64,000 bases of DNA from Anaeromyces robustus (lineage: Eukaryota > Neocallimastigomycota > Neocallimastigomycetes > Neocallimastigales > Neocallimastigaceae): contig MCFG01000259.1 in assembly GCA_002104895.1 (NCBI GenBank), forward strand, positions 1 through 64,000. Reading direction: 5' to 3'. Positions within the stretch are counted from its first letter, which is position 1; each line of letters begins with the position of its first letter. Position numbers and translations under genes: made by a program. Positions 19,396-33,788 of the stretch are shown in pieces. The notes under the pieces are model-generated. The model was given only the letters and a program-made list of their open reading frames with translations, did no database searches and was not told the DNA's origin.

Positions 19396-22300
19396 TTTCA
19401 AATAATATTGTTTTATAAAAAATATTTATTTAATTATTGTTGAAAAATATTGAAATATAAAAATTAATTTCGAAATTTTTACAATATATTCATAAATTTC
19501 ATGTAATTTTTAAAAACTGTGTTTTTATTTAATATTAATAATTAAATAAAATTATTATTAATACTAATTTTTGAAATACAAAATTTGTATTTAATAATAA
19601 AACAATATTTTTATTTAATTATTAATTTTAAATTCTTTTCTATTGTTATTGTTAAGAACAAAGCTTTACAGAAACCAATAATATTGTTTTAATTAAATTT
19701 ATATTGTTTGAACAATATTACAATTTTATAGGAATACAATATAGCTAAGGAATTTTTCATCCAACAGCCGTAATTTATAATTAATATAATTAAGTATTGA
19801 TTAAATTAGCCTTATTTTTTTAATAAGGCGCAAGTTAGATTTAAAATTTAATAATATAATTTATTATTGTATTTATATAAATATTATAAGATTTTAATAT
19901 ACATTATATGAATTTTCATTTTATATTTATTTATAAAGAATTTAAAGGTTTATAATTATGGATTAGGAAATAATGAATATTTAAGGAAATATTGTATTAA
20001 TAATGATACATGTTTAAATTTTATGTATTTTTATATATTATTTTATAACGTAATAATTAGGAAAACACTATATTCCACAATAAAATATTTTTAAATATAT
20101 TTAAATAGTGTTTATAAAAATTAATTATAAATAAAGTATATTTATTCTAATAATAAATATAATATTCACACTATTTAAAACATTTTACACTTTTAATAAT
20201 AATATTTCTGATATATGATATAAAAATTTTATAATTACATAAATTCTCTAAAAAATAATTTTTGAAATAATATTCCTAAATTATGAAAATTTTTAAATAC
20301 TTATCAGATATAAAATCCTTACTCTGAGAAAATACTCGTTCAACTTCATATTTTTATTTTTCTTTTTATATCTATATATTTAATTATTTATTAATCATTT
20401 ACATATTATAATTTGATTGAATATTGATATATATATAATTATTATATAAATATCTTATAAAACTTATTTTTTATGAATATATTTGTTTCTGCATTATTAT
20501 TGATATAACTTAATATAGAAATAATTATTACATAGATTTAATAAATATTAAAAATAAAATAATCTTTCTTTTTAAATCTTCTTTATTTTTATTCTTATTT
20601 TTAAATACAAAATTTTTGATCGTTTTTATAAAATAAAGAAAATTATCCTCCTTTTATATTATGAATTTATTATTATTATAATCATATAAAAAATTTTAAA
20701 TACTATGTAATATGTAAATTTAAATCGTGTAGTATTAAATTGAAATAATCATAAACGTCATCTAAGATTTTATCTTTATCCCAATGTTATCTATAGTATT
20801 ATTTTAATTATTATTGTTCATTTTATTAATTTATTATTATTTATTTTATAACTAAAATTTTTTATTATTTTAGTTATTATTATAGTTTAATTGTTTAAAA
20901 TTATTTTATGTTATTACCTTTTAAGAAGAAAAATCTTTTTTAAAAAATGATTTATCTTCTTTTATTGTATTATTTTATGTTTATTAAATGTTATACCATT
21001 AATATATTATAATATATTAATGGTATAACATTTAATATAATAAATTCAAAATAACTTTATTAACAAACAAAAACAATAATAACAATAATAAATATTAAAA
21101 TAAATTATAAGAGAACAACAGAAAATAATTTTATAAAACTAATCTTTAATAAAGACCATTTTATATTTTAAAATTTTTATAATATAAATAATATAAAGGA
21201 TCATAATAATCTATTTAGGAAGTCTTTTTATATTTATATCATTAGGATTCAATTTTTAATTTTAAATCTAAAGATAATTAATATTTAAAATTAAAAAATT
21301 ACAAATTTTTAAAATAATTAATATATGTATTATGTGATATAATATCAAATAAATAACATATTGAATATTCATACATAAATTACTAAAAATTTTTAATATC
21401 TTTTAAATAATTTATATTCTTCTGAAATATTCATTATTAATTATTTTATTATAAACAGAATTATAAATATCAAATTCGATTTCTAATTTTTAAATATCAC
21501 AAGTATAATCTAAAGGTAATAAATTCTTATAAATATATTCTTTATCCTTATTTATTTCATTATTAATAAAAATAATAAATAACATAGGTATGTTAAGATT
21601 ATCAATTTCAAAATATATTTCAATATATATATTAATAAATAAATTTACAAAAATGTTGAATATATAAATATAGAATAAATTTAATCAATTTAATATTCAA
21701 AACTTAAAAGAATATCAAAAGAAATTTATTAAAGGAATATTGTATTAATTATATTAATCATTATTTATATAATAAATATAATAAATATATAGTAAATATA
21801 AATATAATAATATAATATACCTTTAATTTATTTCAAAAGATTTATAATCTACGATTTAGATTTTTAATTATAGGATTATCCTATAATTAATTATATATTA
21901 TTAATCATATCTTTAATTTTTATGTTAAAATTTTTTTATTTGAATGTAGATTCAAATAAATTGAAATAGATATTTAAATTATTTAAAATCTTAAAAGTAT
22001 TTTAAATCTTTATAAATATTTAGAATTCTCAGGATTATTTTATTTAATAAATATATATAAATTTTCTAATTTTATTTTAATAATAATCTAATCTACTAAT
22101 ATTGAATATATAATAATTATTTTAATAACTTATTTAAAACTATAATTATTCTAAATAATATTTAAAAATGTTATTAAATCTTAATTATGTATTATTATTG
22201 TTAAATATATAAAAATATAATAAAATTTTACCTATATTACTTTAATATATATATATATAAGTTCTTTTATATAATAAAATTATATTATAGGTATTAAATA

Positions 22301-25300
22301 TTCTTTAAAGTCCAATATCTAACGAACTAGAGATTTAAATGAACTAAAATAAAAACATGTTGTAGCTCAAAATGGAGGAATATCTTTTCAATATTTGAGA
22401 AATTATTGTTATTTTTCTTCATTTTATTTTTGCTAACTTATTAAGAATTAAAGTTGATTATAATTGGAATGGTGTCCCAATATTATTTTTTTAATAATTT
22501 TTTTTATTAAAATTAATATTTTTCTAATTTTACTTTCTTAGATATTAATTTTTATAATTAATTCTTTAATTATTATATATGAATTATCATCTATTTTATA
22601 AAATAAAATATATTAGTTTCAAATTTACTATAAATTTCCTTTAATTATTATTAATCATTTGTCTATTATTTATCAATTATTGATCCATTATTCACATATA
22701 TATATATATGCTCTTCTATCTTTTTTTTTCATTTATTTTTAAATTAATAATTAATATTATACATTATTTTTAAATTTCATTAATATCTATAAATATATAA
22801 TATTTTATTGAAAAGATTTTTTATTAATTACAAAATGATTAACTAGCCACAATTTATTTTATTAACATACTTAAACTAATAATAAAAATTAAAATTAAAA
22901 ATCTACAAATTTTATTATCTATAAATTAATTTCTAGAAAAAAAAATAACAAAAGATAGTATATAGAAATGAAATTTGTAAATTTCTATGAAGAATTTTGT
23001 TGAATAGAATTTACCGTATAAATTATATATTATATAATAATAATAATATTATATATTTTATTAAAATATTTAATTATATTTAATATATTACATTATACTA
23101 AAATTTTTTATCTTTTCTTTTTATTTATTGCATAACTAAAATTCCATAAAAAATATTTATATTTATATATTCATATATTTATATATTTTTTAATTTTTAT
23201 TATTTAAATTTTATTAATATTTAAGATTTTATAATATATTATATAATTCAATATATATAATATATTTTTAATATAAATTTACGATAATAACAATTCTTTT
23301 TGATTCTTTTTTTTCTTTTATTTTAAAAGAGGTTTTAACAACGAAAGAACAAAATAAAATTTATTATCTCCAAGTTTTTTGGCAGATGCTAGACTTAAAT
23401 ATAATCATTTTCAAATAAAAAAATATTAAAAGAAATAATTTTATATTATTCATATACTTTTAAAACTATTATTCTAGTTTTTTTATATTTATTTTCAATA
23501 TAGTTTTATTCTTTATTTTCTTTTTTTTATCGTTTTAATTATTTTTATTTTTATTAAAAAGTTATTATTTATTAATTATACTTCATCTAGATTTATCCAA
23601 TTAATTAATATTGAATATATTATTATTAATGCTTTAGATGATGAATATTTTAATTATTAAAAATTAGGATATTGTTTGAGTAATAATTATTAATATTATG
23701 ATTCAAAATATGATATTATATAGAATATGGAACTTTTTAGACAATAAAAATTTTTATATTGAAATATGACAAAAATTATATAACTCATTAGTAAATATGC
23801 TTTTATTATTTATGAGAGTATTATAAGAATATTATTATCAATTTCATTTTATTTTTATTTTATTGAAAGTGTTTGAAAGTATTATATTTTTATATGATAT
23901 ATATGAACATCCAGAAAATAAATTTAATAGTATTTTAAGAATAATTTTTGAAAAATTCATAAATTTTGAGAAAAAAAAAATAAAAAAACTAGATTTTATT
24001 ATAATTATAAATAATTTTTTTAATTATTTTATTTATTAATGGAAGAAAAATTCTAAAAAATAAATAATTATTTTATAGAATGTCTCTTATTATTTTAGTA
24101 TTATTATAATAAAATTACTATTTTAAAATGGTTGTATAATAATTCATATTGATAAATATTATTAAACTATTTTATTTTATTATATTATATTATATTATAT
24201 TAATAATATTTTATTTTATTATAATTTATTATATTATATTATATTATATTAATAATATTTTATTTTATTATAATTTATTATATTTTATTTTTTCCATTTT
24301 TTTTGCTTATTTTGTTTATTCTTTTATATTGTATATTATTTATCTTGCTTTTTAATTCATTCATTTTTTTATTATTATTAATATATCCTTTTTTCTTTAT
24401 ATTCTTTAAATTGATTTTAAAAAAATGAAGAAAAGAAAAAAGAAATAATTACTATTATATTAGAAAAATTATCATTAAATATATTATAATATATAAAATA
24501 GTCATTTTTATATTTATTAAAATTTAATATTTGTTTCATTTTTATAGGAAAATATTCATTTATTAATAATAAAAAGTAATACAAATAGCATTTTTTTATC
24601 AAAATATTATAAAAAAATTAATATGAAACAATACTAATAGAAAATATTCATAAATTAACGAATAAAAATATTTTAAAATAATTAATTAATAAATATAAAA
24701 TAAAACTCTTAAAAAGGATAAAATAATAATGTATATTATATTGTAATATATTTAAATAATGTATATAAATATAAATAACATAAATGATATAATATATTGC
24801 ACATTGGGTCAGTAATTTTATATAAAATAAAATACATATAAAATACATAATATATTATTATATAAATAATTTACAATATTATTATATATTATATATAATT
24901 TTTTATTAACTAATATATAAATAATTTACAATATTATTATTTATTATATATACCATTAAATATAATGCTATTTAAAAAATTGTGACTGTAAGATATTAAA
25001 TTTTTCTTTTTCTTTTTTTTTACAACTATCCTTAATTATAGAGTTTAAAATGTTCTTTTTTAAAAATACATATATTGTTTTTTTTCTATTTTCCGTAATC
25101 TAAAATAAAGAATGAAAAAAAAAATAAAATAAAAAATCTCTTTAATTAGAATAAAATTTTTATTTTTTGTTTTTAATCTATTTTACTTTTTATTTTTTTT
25201 TATATAATTGTAATTATTTATTTATATATTTATGATTTATTTATTATAATTGAGAAATTCATGGGATAAAATTTAATATTATCTGGAAAAATTTTAAATT

Positions 25301-25695
25301 AAAAGTATAGATTCTATTTAATAATAATAATAGATAAAAAAAAGAATTAAATTATTATAATAATAAAAAATATTAACAATAATAATAGAATAATAAAATT
25401 ATTTTCTTAATAAATATAATATTCTTTGTAATTAATTGATTATATAAGTTTTAAAATTAATATATATTATATTTTAATGTTTAAACTTCTTATTATTAAA
25501 TTTTATTACATATTGCACTAAAATTTATATAATAATATGTTTTATTATTATTTTGATTTAATACTTTAAATTACAAAAATAATAAAATATTAAAGAATTA
25601 AAAGAATAAAGAAATAGAAATTATTTTTATTTGATTTACAAATATTAATCATTTTATTTATAAATTTTTATTATATTTTTATTGATTTATTTAAT
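19396..25695. other. Very AT-rich gene-free stretch
   Basis: No supportable gene in 6.3 kb. Open frames at 24149-24848 follow TATTA/TTATA repeats and have low-complexity Ile/Tyr/Phe/Leu products, so they are rejected. A degenerate minus-oriented copy of the solo-LTR family is visible at about 21830-22450 (separate entry). The remainder is A/T spacer with homopolymers and short imperfect palindromes such as ACCATTAATATATTATAAT near 20996-21014. Confidence 0.6.
21830..22450 (-). repeat. Degenerate copy of the solo-LTR family, minus orientation
   Basis: Read on the minus strand it gives GAAGAAAAATAACAATAA, then GAGCTACAACATG, then TCGTTAGATATTGGACTTTA. These parallel GAAGAAAAATAACGATAA, GAGCTACAACATA and GGCGAGATATTGGACTTTA in LTR B, in the same order. 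Further on, CTAAATCGTAGATTATAA parallels CTAAATCTTAGATTATAA. It is much more decayed than LTR A or B, hence older. Edges are uncertain. Confidence 0.55.
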
Positions 25696-25699
25696 TAGA

Positions 25700-26345
25700 A
25701 TGTGTCGCATTTCGCAATATGATATGGGGCGAATATTAAATTTTTGCAATTAGGCACATAAAAAATAAATTAAAAAAAGAAATTTTTTTTAACACAAATT
25801 ATGAAAGCCAAGTTATAAAATAAAATAATATATAATTTAAAAAAATAAAATAAAAAATATATATAAGTAAATGAATAGAAAATAAACAAATAAATAAATA
25901 TTTCATTTTTATTAAATACTTAATTACTAAAAAAAAATTAAAAATTAAAAAAAAATAAAAATTCATTATAAAATTAAGTATATTTGTTTTATTTTTTTGA
26001 TAAATGAATAATAATAAATAAAATAATAAATAGTATATAATAGAACAAAATAAATATAAAATATAAAATATAAAAAATATATATAATTTATATATTATTT
26101 ACATTTAAAAAAAATACTAAAACTTTAAAAAAAACTAATAATAAATAAAAAAATAAAAAAAAATATTAAATAACCCTTTTATTTATTTATATATTATATT
26201 TTTATTTATTTAATTATTTATATAATAATGCGCCCCATTGCGAAATACAACATTGCAAAATGATAGAGGTGCATTTCGAAAATTTGTATTTTGAAAACTT
26301 GTATTTCGTAAAAGTGCAATAGGAAAATATGGCGCATTATAATGT
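25700..26345. mobile_element. MITE-like element(s) with GCATTTCG-type ends, probably nested
   Basis: The left end has TGTGTCGCATTTCGCAAT at 25701, and an opposed ATTGCGAAATACAACA lies near 26240, giving a TIR pair about 550 bp apart. A further copy of the end motif (GAGGTGCATTTCGAAAAT) begins near 26264, and ATGGCGCATTATAATG lies near 26331. No clear target duplication. No coding capacity. Confidence 0.45.
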
Positions 26346-28295
26346 AATAAATAAATAAATTAATAAATAAATTATAAAATAAATAAATAATAATTAAATA
26401 AAATTAAAATAAAAAATAAATAAATTTAATTATAAATCAATACTATAATATATAAAATATTTATTATTAAAAATATTTAAAATCATATTAATACTTGAAA
26501 TTTTATTTTTCTCTTTTAATAAGAAATTTATATTAGAATATTAAAATTGTATAAAAAATGGTTAAATTAAGTATTAAAAGAGAAGAATAAAATTTCAAGA
26601 ATTAAAAATAAATAACGTATTAGTATATTTAATAATTAACAATTGAAATATGCTGTTAATTATTATTATTAATCATAAATTAACGAATAATTTTTTATTT
26701 TATTATTATATATTAAAATGTAATTGTGTATATTTTATATTTTTGAATAAAACTTTAAAGTATAAATTATTAATAAAAAAATATATTAAGATATAAATAT
26801 CAAAATCATATATAATTGTGTTAACAGTATTTTATTTAAAAATAGTTAATTTTTTTTTATGAAAAATTTGTCATAAAACATATATATATTTTTGGTATTG
26901 AAATGTAAATATCGTTGATTTTTCATTATTTTTTGCTAAATAATTAAATAAAATAAAATGAAATATTTTGCCAGAATTATGTATAAATATATAATAATTT
27001 TATTTAATGTTAATTCATTCCTTTAAAATTTTATTTCACGCTCTTCTGAAATTAGTACTAATATTGATTAAATTTAAAATTCATAGGTGAACCTTATTCA
27101 AAAATTTTCTAACGGCTCGTCTAGAGCAGCTAATACAATGTCATCAAGAAAATATAATGTCTACTACAACATAAATACAAAATACATAATAACAATTAAA
27201 AATTATAATAAATATTATAATAATAAATAATATAAATTATAAAATAAATAATATAATTTTGAATTAGGAGTTTATTTAAATGTATTTATTCCCCACTATC
27301 GATATATAGCTCCTTAAGAGCAATAGTTCCACCTGAAGGAACATCCGAATAATTTTTTTTAGATTAGAATTGGAATACATTTTCGATGTTTTATTTATTT
27401 AAATTTTAAACATCAGTATAAAATTATTGATATATTTTTTAGAATTTACAATGAATTCTGAAGAAGTGTAGGGATAAATAGTATTAACCATATATAAAAT
27501 AATATATGATTATTTAATGTTAATGATTCAGTTTTTTTTTTTAATTAACAAATAATTAAAATAATAAATTATAATTTTGATAACTTAAATAATTATTTAA
27601 TTATTTTTAATATTTTATTTTTTATATATTAAAAAAAATATTTAAAAAATGGACGATTTACTTATTTTTTACTTATTTTTTATTTTTTCTTATTTTATAT
27701 TTTAATGTTATGTTTAAAAAATAAAATGTTTAATTACTTTTTAATTTTTTTATTTTATTTTATTTTATTTTTTAATGTTTAAAAAAAAGTATTTACTCTT
27801 TTAATTATAAAGGTATTAATAAAATGCCTAACCAAATTTTTATTATTTGAATGTGGTGCATTTCGGAATCTGTGGCGCATGAAATTTTATATATTAAATA
27901 AATGAATAAATAAATAAATAATAATTTAAAATTATAATTAATAATTACAAATTAAAAAATGAAATAAAATGAAATAAAAATAAAATGAAGTAAAATATTA
28001 TTTTAATAATAATTAAAAAAATATAATAAAATCAAAGAATTGAAAAAAAATACAAAAAAATACAAAAAAAAATTTAAAAAAGAAAGATTCAAGTTATTCA
28101 TTAATTTTTACAAACAAACAAAAATCATATTTTTTCAAAGTCTTTTATTTTATTTAACATTTTATAATATTTTTCATTTATGTTTAAAATTATTTATATA
28201 AAATATTTTAATTTATTTTATTATTAAATTGTAATAATAATAACTAAAATTTTATAAAATAATAAAAAATAAAAAAATATTTATTTAATGATTTT
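26346..28295. other. AT-rich intergenic stretch with isolated MITE end
   Basis: Mostly spacer. Near 27850 the motif GGTGCATTTCGGAATCTGTG matches the ends of the local MITE family, but no partner end was found. The only coding-like material is the block at 27060-27395 (separate entry). Confidence 0.45.
27060..27395 (-). other. Possible orphan exons of an unidentified gene
   Basis: On the minus strand, 27277-27392 encodes a short frame from ATG containing DVPSGGTIALKELYIDSGE. About 120 bp further on, after a TTGTAGTAG splice-acceptor-like site, another frame reads LDDIVLAALDEPLENF and stops near 27085. Codon choice and G+C exceed those of the surroundings, which suggests conserved coding sequence or a transposon remnant. 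No family recognised, and no good GT donor between the two was found. Confidence 0.3.
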
Positions 28296-28577
28296 TTAAA
28301 CATAATTGATATTATTATTTTTACTAAATAAGATTGACATTGATATTGATAGAGATGCATCAAATTCTTTTTCAAGATGATTATGGAAACTTTCATATTT
28401 TAAAATTTCATTTTTATCATTTAAAATAATGAATGATTTACATTTATTTGCTGTTTTGTATTCTGTGCATCTGTATACTTTTGAATTATCTTTTTTTTTA
28501 AGTGAAAAATTAAATTTATATTTTTTATTAATAATGAGCTGTTTTTTGCCTCGATTGGTTTCACTAAATTCAATTTT
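28296..28577 (-). pseudogene. FLYWCH-type zinc-finger relic
   Basis: The minus-strand frame contains EFSETNRGKKQLIINKKYKF, then VYRCTEYKTANKCKSFII and YESFHNHLEKEFD. It shows the FLYWCH-like arrangement of a Cys pair (C-x8-C) and a closing H-x-H, with the usual lead-in of conserved hydrophobics. FLYWCH fingers are often the DNA-binding part of MULE-type transposases, and here nothing transposase-like follows the stop at 28296. The frame opens directly after a stop, and an overlapping ATG frame (MEEIEKLNLVKPIE) lies in another phase, consistent with a frameshift or missing upstream exon. Most likely a decayed transposase N-terminus, though a small host finger protein is possible. Confidence 0.55.
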
Positions 28578-28815
28578 TCAATTTCCTCCATTTATAATTA
28601 TAATATAGTAACTAATTATTTTTTTATTAATAACCGTTTAAAAAAATATTAAAAAAATTATTTATTTATTAATTATTATTTAATTAATTATTTATTTATC
28701 ATATATTTATATATTTTTTTTAAATAATTGCTAAATAAATATTAAATAATTATTATTATTTATTTATTTATTAATTAATTATTTAATATTTATTTATTTA
28801 TTTATATATTATATA

Positions 28816-29113
28816 TGTTAGAATACAAAGAAAATAATTTTTAAATTATATTTAATAAACTTAAATTAAATGTCTTTGTTATTTTAATTTATCTCGTTGT
28901 TTATTTTAATTAATGTAAATACGTTATGAACTCGTTGTATTTAATTTTTCTTTATATTATTATCAAGCCACGATTAGTATAAATACAAATGTATTTTCTT
29001 AAATTTGTAAAACCTTGTAATTACCATATTTGTATATATACTATTAAATTTAAATCTTAAATAAATAAACTTTAATTATTATAAAAATTATTATAAAACT
29101 TTTTACTTCTAAA
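28816..29113 (+). repeat. 5' LTR of copia element
   Basis: Starts TGTTAGAATACAAAG and ends TTCTAAA. TATA-like ATTAGTATAAATAC is near 28974-28987. It matches 33789-34086 at all but one position that I could see. Confidence 0.92.
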
Positions 29114-32100
29114 AGATTAAGATTCTCAATTGCAACATGAGCCAGAACATTACTTTACTTCCGGAAGACCGTCTTAACAAAAAGAACTTTGAGGAATGGA
29201 ATTTCGTTATTGGAAATATCCTTCAATCTAACAAAGTCTCAAAATACGTAGAATCCGATGTAATTGGCGAGCTTGAGAAAAAACTCACAGATCTCAGAAC
29301 GAATGAGGTCCAGGATTCCAGTGCTGTTGGAAACCTAAAATCCGAAATCACTAAAGCAAAGGATGAGGATGCTAAAGCTAAAACAATTATTAGCACAAAC
29401 GTATCTTATGAAGTCATCGAAAAGATTAAAGGCTTAAAAACCGCTTTTGCTATTATGGAGAAGATTAAAAACATTTATGGAAAAAAGAAATCTTCTGATG
29501 TCCAATTCTTATTGAAAAAGATGTATTCCATCCACGCCAAAAATCTTTACGAATGCAAAGAAGTTATAGCTGAACTTCTTGAAGTCTTCGAAAAATTGGA
29601 AACTCTGAAATTTAACATGGATGAAATTGAAAGAATAAGAATTATTTACGTTGCTCTTCCTAAATCAATTCAAAACTTAGTCTGTCCAACAGAAGAAATC
29701 ACACTTGTAAAATTTCTTGAGAAAACCCAATACGTTATCAATTTCCAAATCTACGCTTTTAATACAGGTAACGGAATTAAAAACGAATCTTCCAAAAATA
29801 AGGAAGATTACATTGACATCGACAATATTGACACGGTAGAAAAGGACATTTCATACTTCTCCAACTCTAAATACTGCTTTATCTGCAAAATCCCAGGTCA
29901 CTCTACTGATGAATGTATTCATAATAATCTTAAAAAGAAAAACAAAGATAATAACAAAAATCAAGACAATAGCAAAAACAAACAGAAGCCAAACGGAAAA
30001 AGGAGAAGACCAAAAGGTAGAAATTCTAACAGAAGGAATTTCAATAAAAACAAGTCTATGGCGAACATTCAATACGATGAATTCTCCGAAAATGAGATCT
30101 CATTAGAAAATTTAGAAAACAATTATGAAGGGGATATTGATATCATCGAACTAGTCAAAGAAAATGAATGTAAAAGGGAACGCCATGATCAACATAACAA
30201 ATTAAATAATGTTCAAAATACACCAAATGGATCTACCCATCCAGATCAACAAGTGGAACAAACCACTTGGATATTCGATACGGGCGCCTCTGAACACATC
30301 ACAAACAATAAAGATGTTCTAGAAGATTACCAGGAAACCAATGTAATCTTAAGATGTGCCAACAATTCTATTTGCGAATTTGAAGGAATGGGTACTTACA
30401 CGGCAATAATAAACGGAGTGATTATCAAATTAGATAAGGTCTTATATTCTAAAAACGCCAACAAAAACTTATTGAGTGGCATAAAATTAGCTAAAAATGG
30501 TATGGTAGCTAATTTGAAATCCAGAAATGAAAAAGTATACCTTACACTAAAATTGAGGAATGCTGACAAGAAATCTTTTATATTGGGAACATTTGAAGCC
30601 GACAGTAATAATATTGTTAAAATTCAAATGATTGATAAGTTATCAAATCCTAGTATTAACACTATAATAGAAGAAGAAGAAATAATTGATATTGATGACC
30701 AGTCAAGATTACTCTGGCATAGAAGACTGGGACACTTTTACCATGACGATATAAATAAATATTTAAAATTACACAACATTAAACCAACTACGTGCTTAGA
30801 CTGCAAGATTGCTAAATTGAATAGAAAATCCCATAAAGGAGAAACTCCAAAGGCAACTGAAATCTTGGAAGCAATTCATTCCGATGTGATGGGTCCGATA
30901 AGCATTAAATCTTTCACAGGTAAGAGATATATACTCACATTTATAGATGAGTATAGTAGAAAAAGCTGGATTTTCTTATTAGAAAACAAGAAAGAAGTAA
31001 CTAGAATTACTATTAACTTCTTTACTTATCTTCAAGTACAATTCAAGTACAATATTAAATCTTTCCATACAGATCAAGGAACTGAATATAAAAATGATAA
31101 AATACTCAATTATTGCAAGAAACACGGAATCGTTAAAACTTTTTCCCCTCCTCACAGCCCTCAAAACAACGGCTTAGCAGAACGATTCAATTACACAATC
31201 ATAAATTGTGCAAGAACTCTATTAAGATGGGCTCAAATGAGTCTTGAATTTTGGGATTACTCGATAAAATATGCTAACTCCTTGTATAATATCACACCTC
31301 ACAAAGGAATTAAAAATAAGATTCCAACGAAATATTCTATAACAAAAAGGTTGATATTAAATATATAAAAGTATTTGGCTGTACAGCATACTACAAGGAT
31401 TTTTCCCAAAATAGAGTTAAAGTTGACACTAAAGGTGTCAAAGGTGTGTTTCTCGGGATTAACAATGAATCTCATTGTTATATAATAATGAATCCTGTAG
31501 ACTTCAGTATCCATCTGGTAAATGAAGTTGAATTTGATGAAAGTACTCCTTCCGCCTTAAAGGCAAACGAAAATTACAAATTGAATTATAATAACCTCCT
31601 TAATAACGATAACTATATAACTGATGACTTTACTACAAACACTGAAAAAATTGATATTGTTAGATTTACTTATAACAATTCATTATATAACGAGACTATT
31701 CAAAATAATGAAAATGTTATTAATACTAAGCAAAATAATAATGACGAAGAAAATTCATCTTCTGAAAATAAAACTACAATTGGAAATCAAAGTAGTTTAC
31801 CTAGTAAATTAAATGAACAAAATATTAAAACTAATAAACCGGTTAATACTGAATTATTAAACAATAATAATAATTCCTCTTTAAACAGAAGAGATAAGAA
31901 AACTTACAAAACTTCTCTTAAAAGAAAACATTCTCTTGTTGAATCTGATTCAAGCCTAGGTAATGAAAATAATACTATTCAACATAAGAGAATTAATACT
32001 AATACTTGTCCTACAAACAACATTCCATTAAAAAGAAGAAATGAAAATTTAGATAATGGTGAAAATAAAAAAACTTAAGCCTTCTCCTATTGAAAAAGTA

Positions 32101-33788
32101 AAAAGACCTAGTAGTCCATTAGAACATGAAACTACTAAGAGACCAAAATTTATACTTGAAAATATTGAAAAACTTAATCACCGCTACTATGTTAACTGTT
32201 CATGTACTTTTTCTAATGGAAATGAAAGTATCATTATGGATATTCCTCTTTCATACAAACAAGCTATATCATGTAAATATAGTAAATACTGGATTAAAGC
32301 AATGAGAGATGAAATCCAAAATTTCTATGATAATGAGATCATGACCTTTATTAAGCATTTACCTAAAGGTGTAAAACCAACTTCTACAAAGTGGGTTTAC
32401 ACTATCAAGAAAGACAGTAATGGTAATATTGTAAAATTCAAAGCCCGTTTAGTTGCAAGAGGATTTACACAAAGAAAAGGTACTGATTATGAATTAACAT
32501 ACTCTCCTACCTTAAGCATTGATAGCCTTAAACTACTTATAGCTATTGCTTCAAAATTCAATTGGAACATTATGCAGTTAGATATTAAAGCTGCATATTT
32601 AAATGCACCATTGGACAAGAAAATTTATATCCCAGTGCCTCCAGGAGATAAAAATTTTGGTAAAGGCTATTGGTTACTTAATAAAGCCTTATACGGCCTT
32701 AAACAATCTGGCCGTCAATGGAATATACACTTTACTAATTTTCTCAAAAATAACAAGTTTACTCAATTATTATCTGAACCTTGTATTTTTAAGAAAATGG
32801 CGGGGAAGAAAGTTGTATGCATAATAGGTGTATATGTTGATGATCTTTTAATTACTGGAAAAGATTATCACATTCACAATATAATTAAAAAGATCAAGAA
32901 AACTTTTAGAATTTCAAATTGCGGGAAAGCAAATTATATTTTAGGAATAAAAATTGAAAAACAAAAATTCAATTACTCAATTTCACAAACACAATTAATT
33001 AATGAAATTTTACAAAAATTCAATATTACAAATATAAGAAAATCAAAAACACCTTGTTCTGGAGAAAACAAATTAAACAAAAAGGATAACACACCTTTCG
33101 ATAAAACTACCTATAAAAGTGCTGTAGGATCTTTGATTTATTTATCCAGATGTACAAGACCTGATATTTCTTTCGCAGTCGGAATGGTTGCTAGACATTC
33201 TGAAAATCCAACCATGGAAGACTGGAAAAAGGTAATGATAATAATGAAATATTTAAACTATACTAAAGATTATAAAATTACATACAAAGGAAAGGGGGAA
33301 ATAGTTGCTTATACCGATTCAGACTTTGCTGGAGATCCAAAGGACCGCAAATCTACCTCTGGATTTATTATCTTGATGAACAATGATCCAATATGCTGGC
33401 AATCGAAAAAACAAACAGTAGTTGCTACTTCTACTGCAGAAGCCGAATACATAGCAACAGCCGAATGTACCAAGAAAGTATTATGGTTACGAAACTTATT
33501 ACAAGAATTATTTAAAATAAATAAACCAATAAAAATTTACACAGATAATTTAGCAAGTAAAATAACAATAGAAAATGGAGAATTAAACAATAAATTAAAA
33601 CATATTGAAATAAAATTTTACTTTAACAAGGATAATATTAAAAATAACAAAATTAATTTAGAATACATCAGCACCGAAAAAATGCTTGCTGATCCACTCA
33701 CAAAAATTATTAATGGACCAAAAATGACAAAATTTACAGACCAAATTTTTAACAAGACAAAAAAAAAAAATTCTGGCCTGAGGGGGAA

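Noticed and set aside
24149-24848. Three short frames rich in Ile, Tyr, Phe and Leu
   Set aside because: They follow TATTA/TTATA repeats, and have no domain, no start context and no codon signal.
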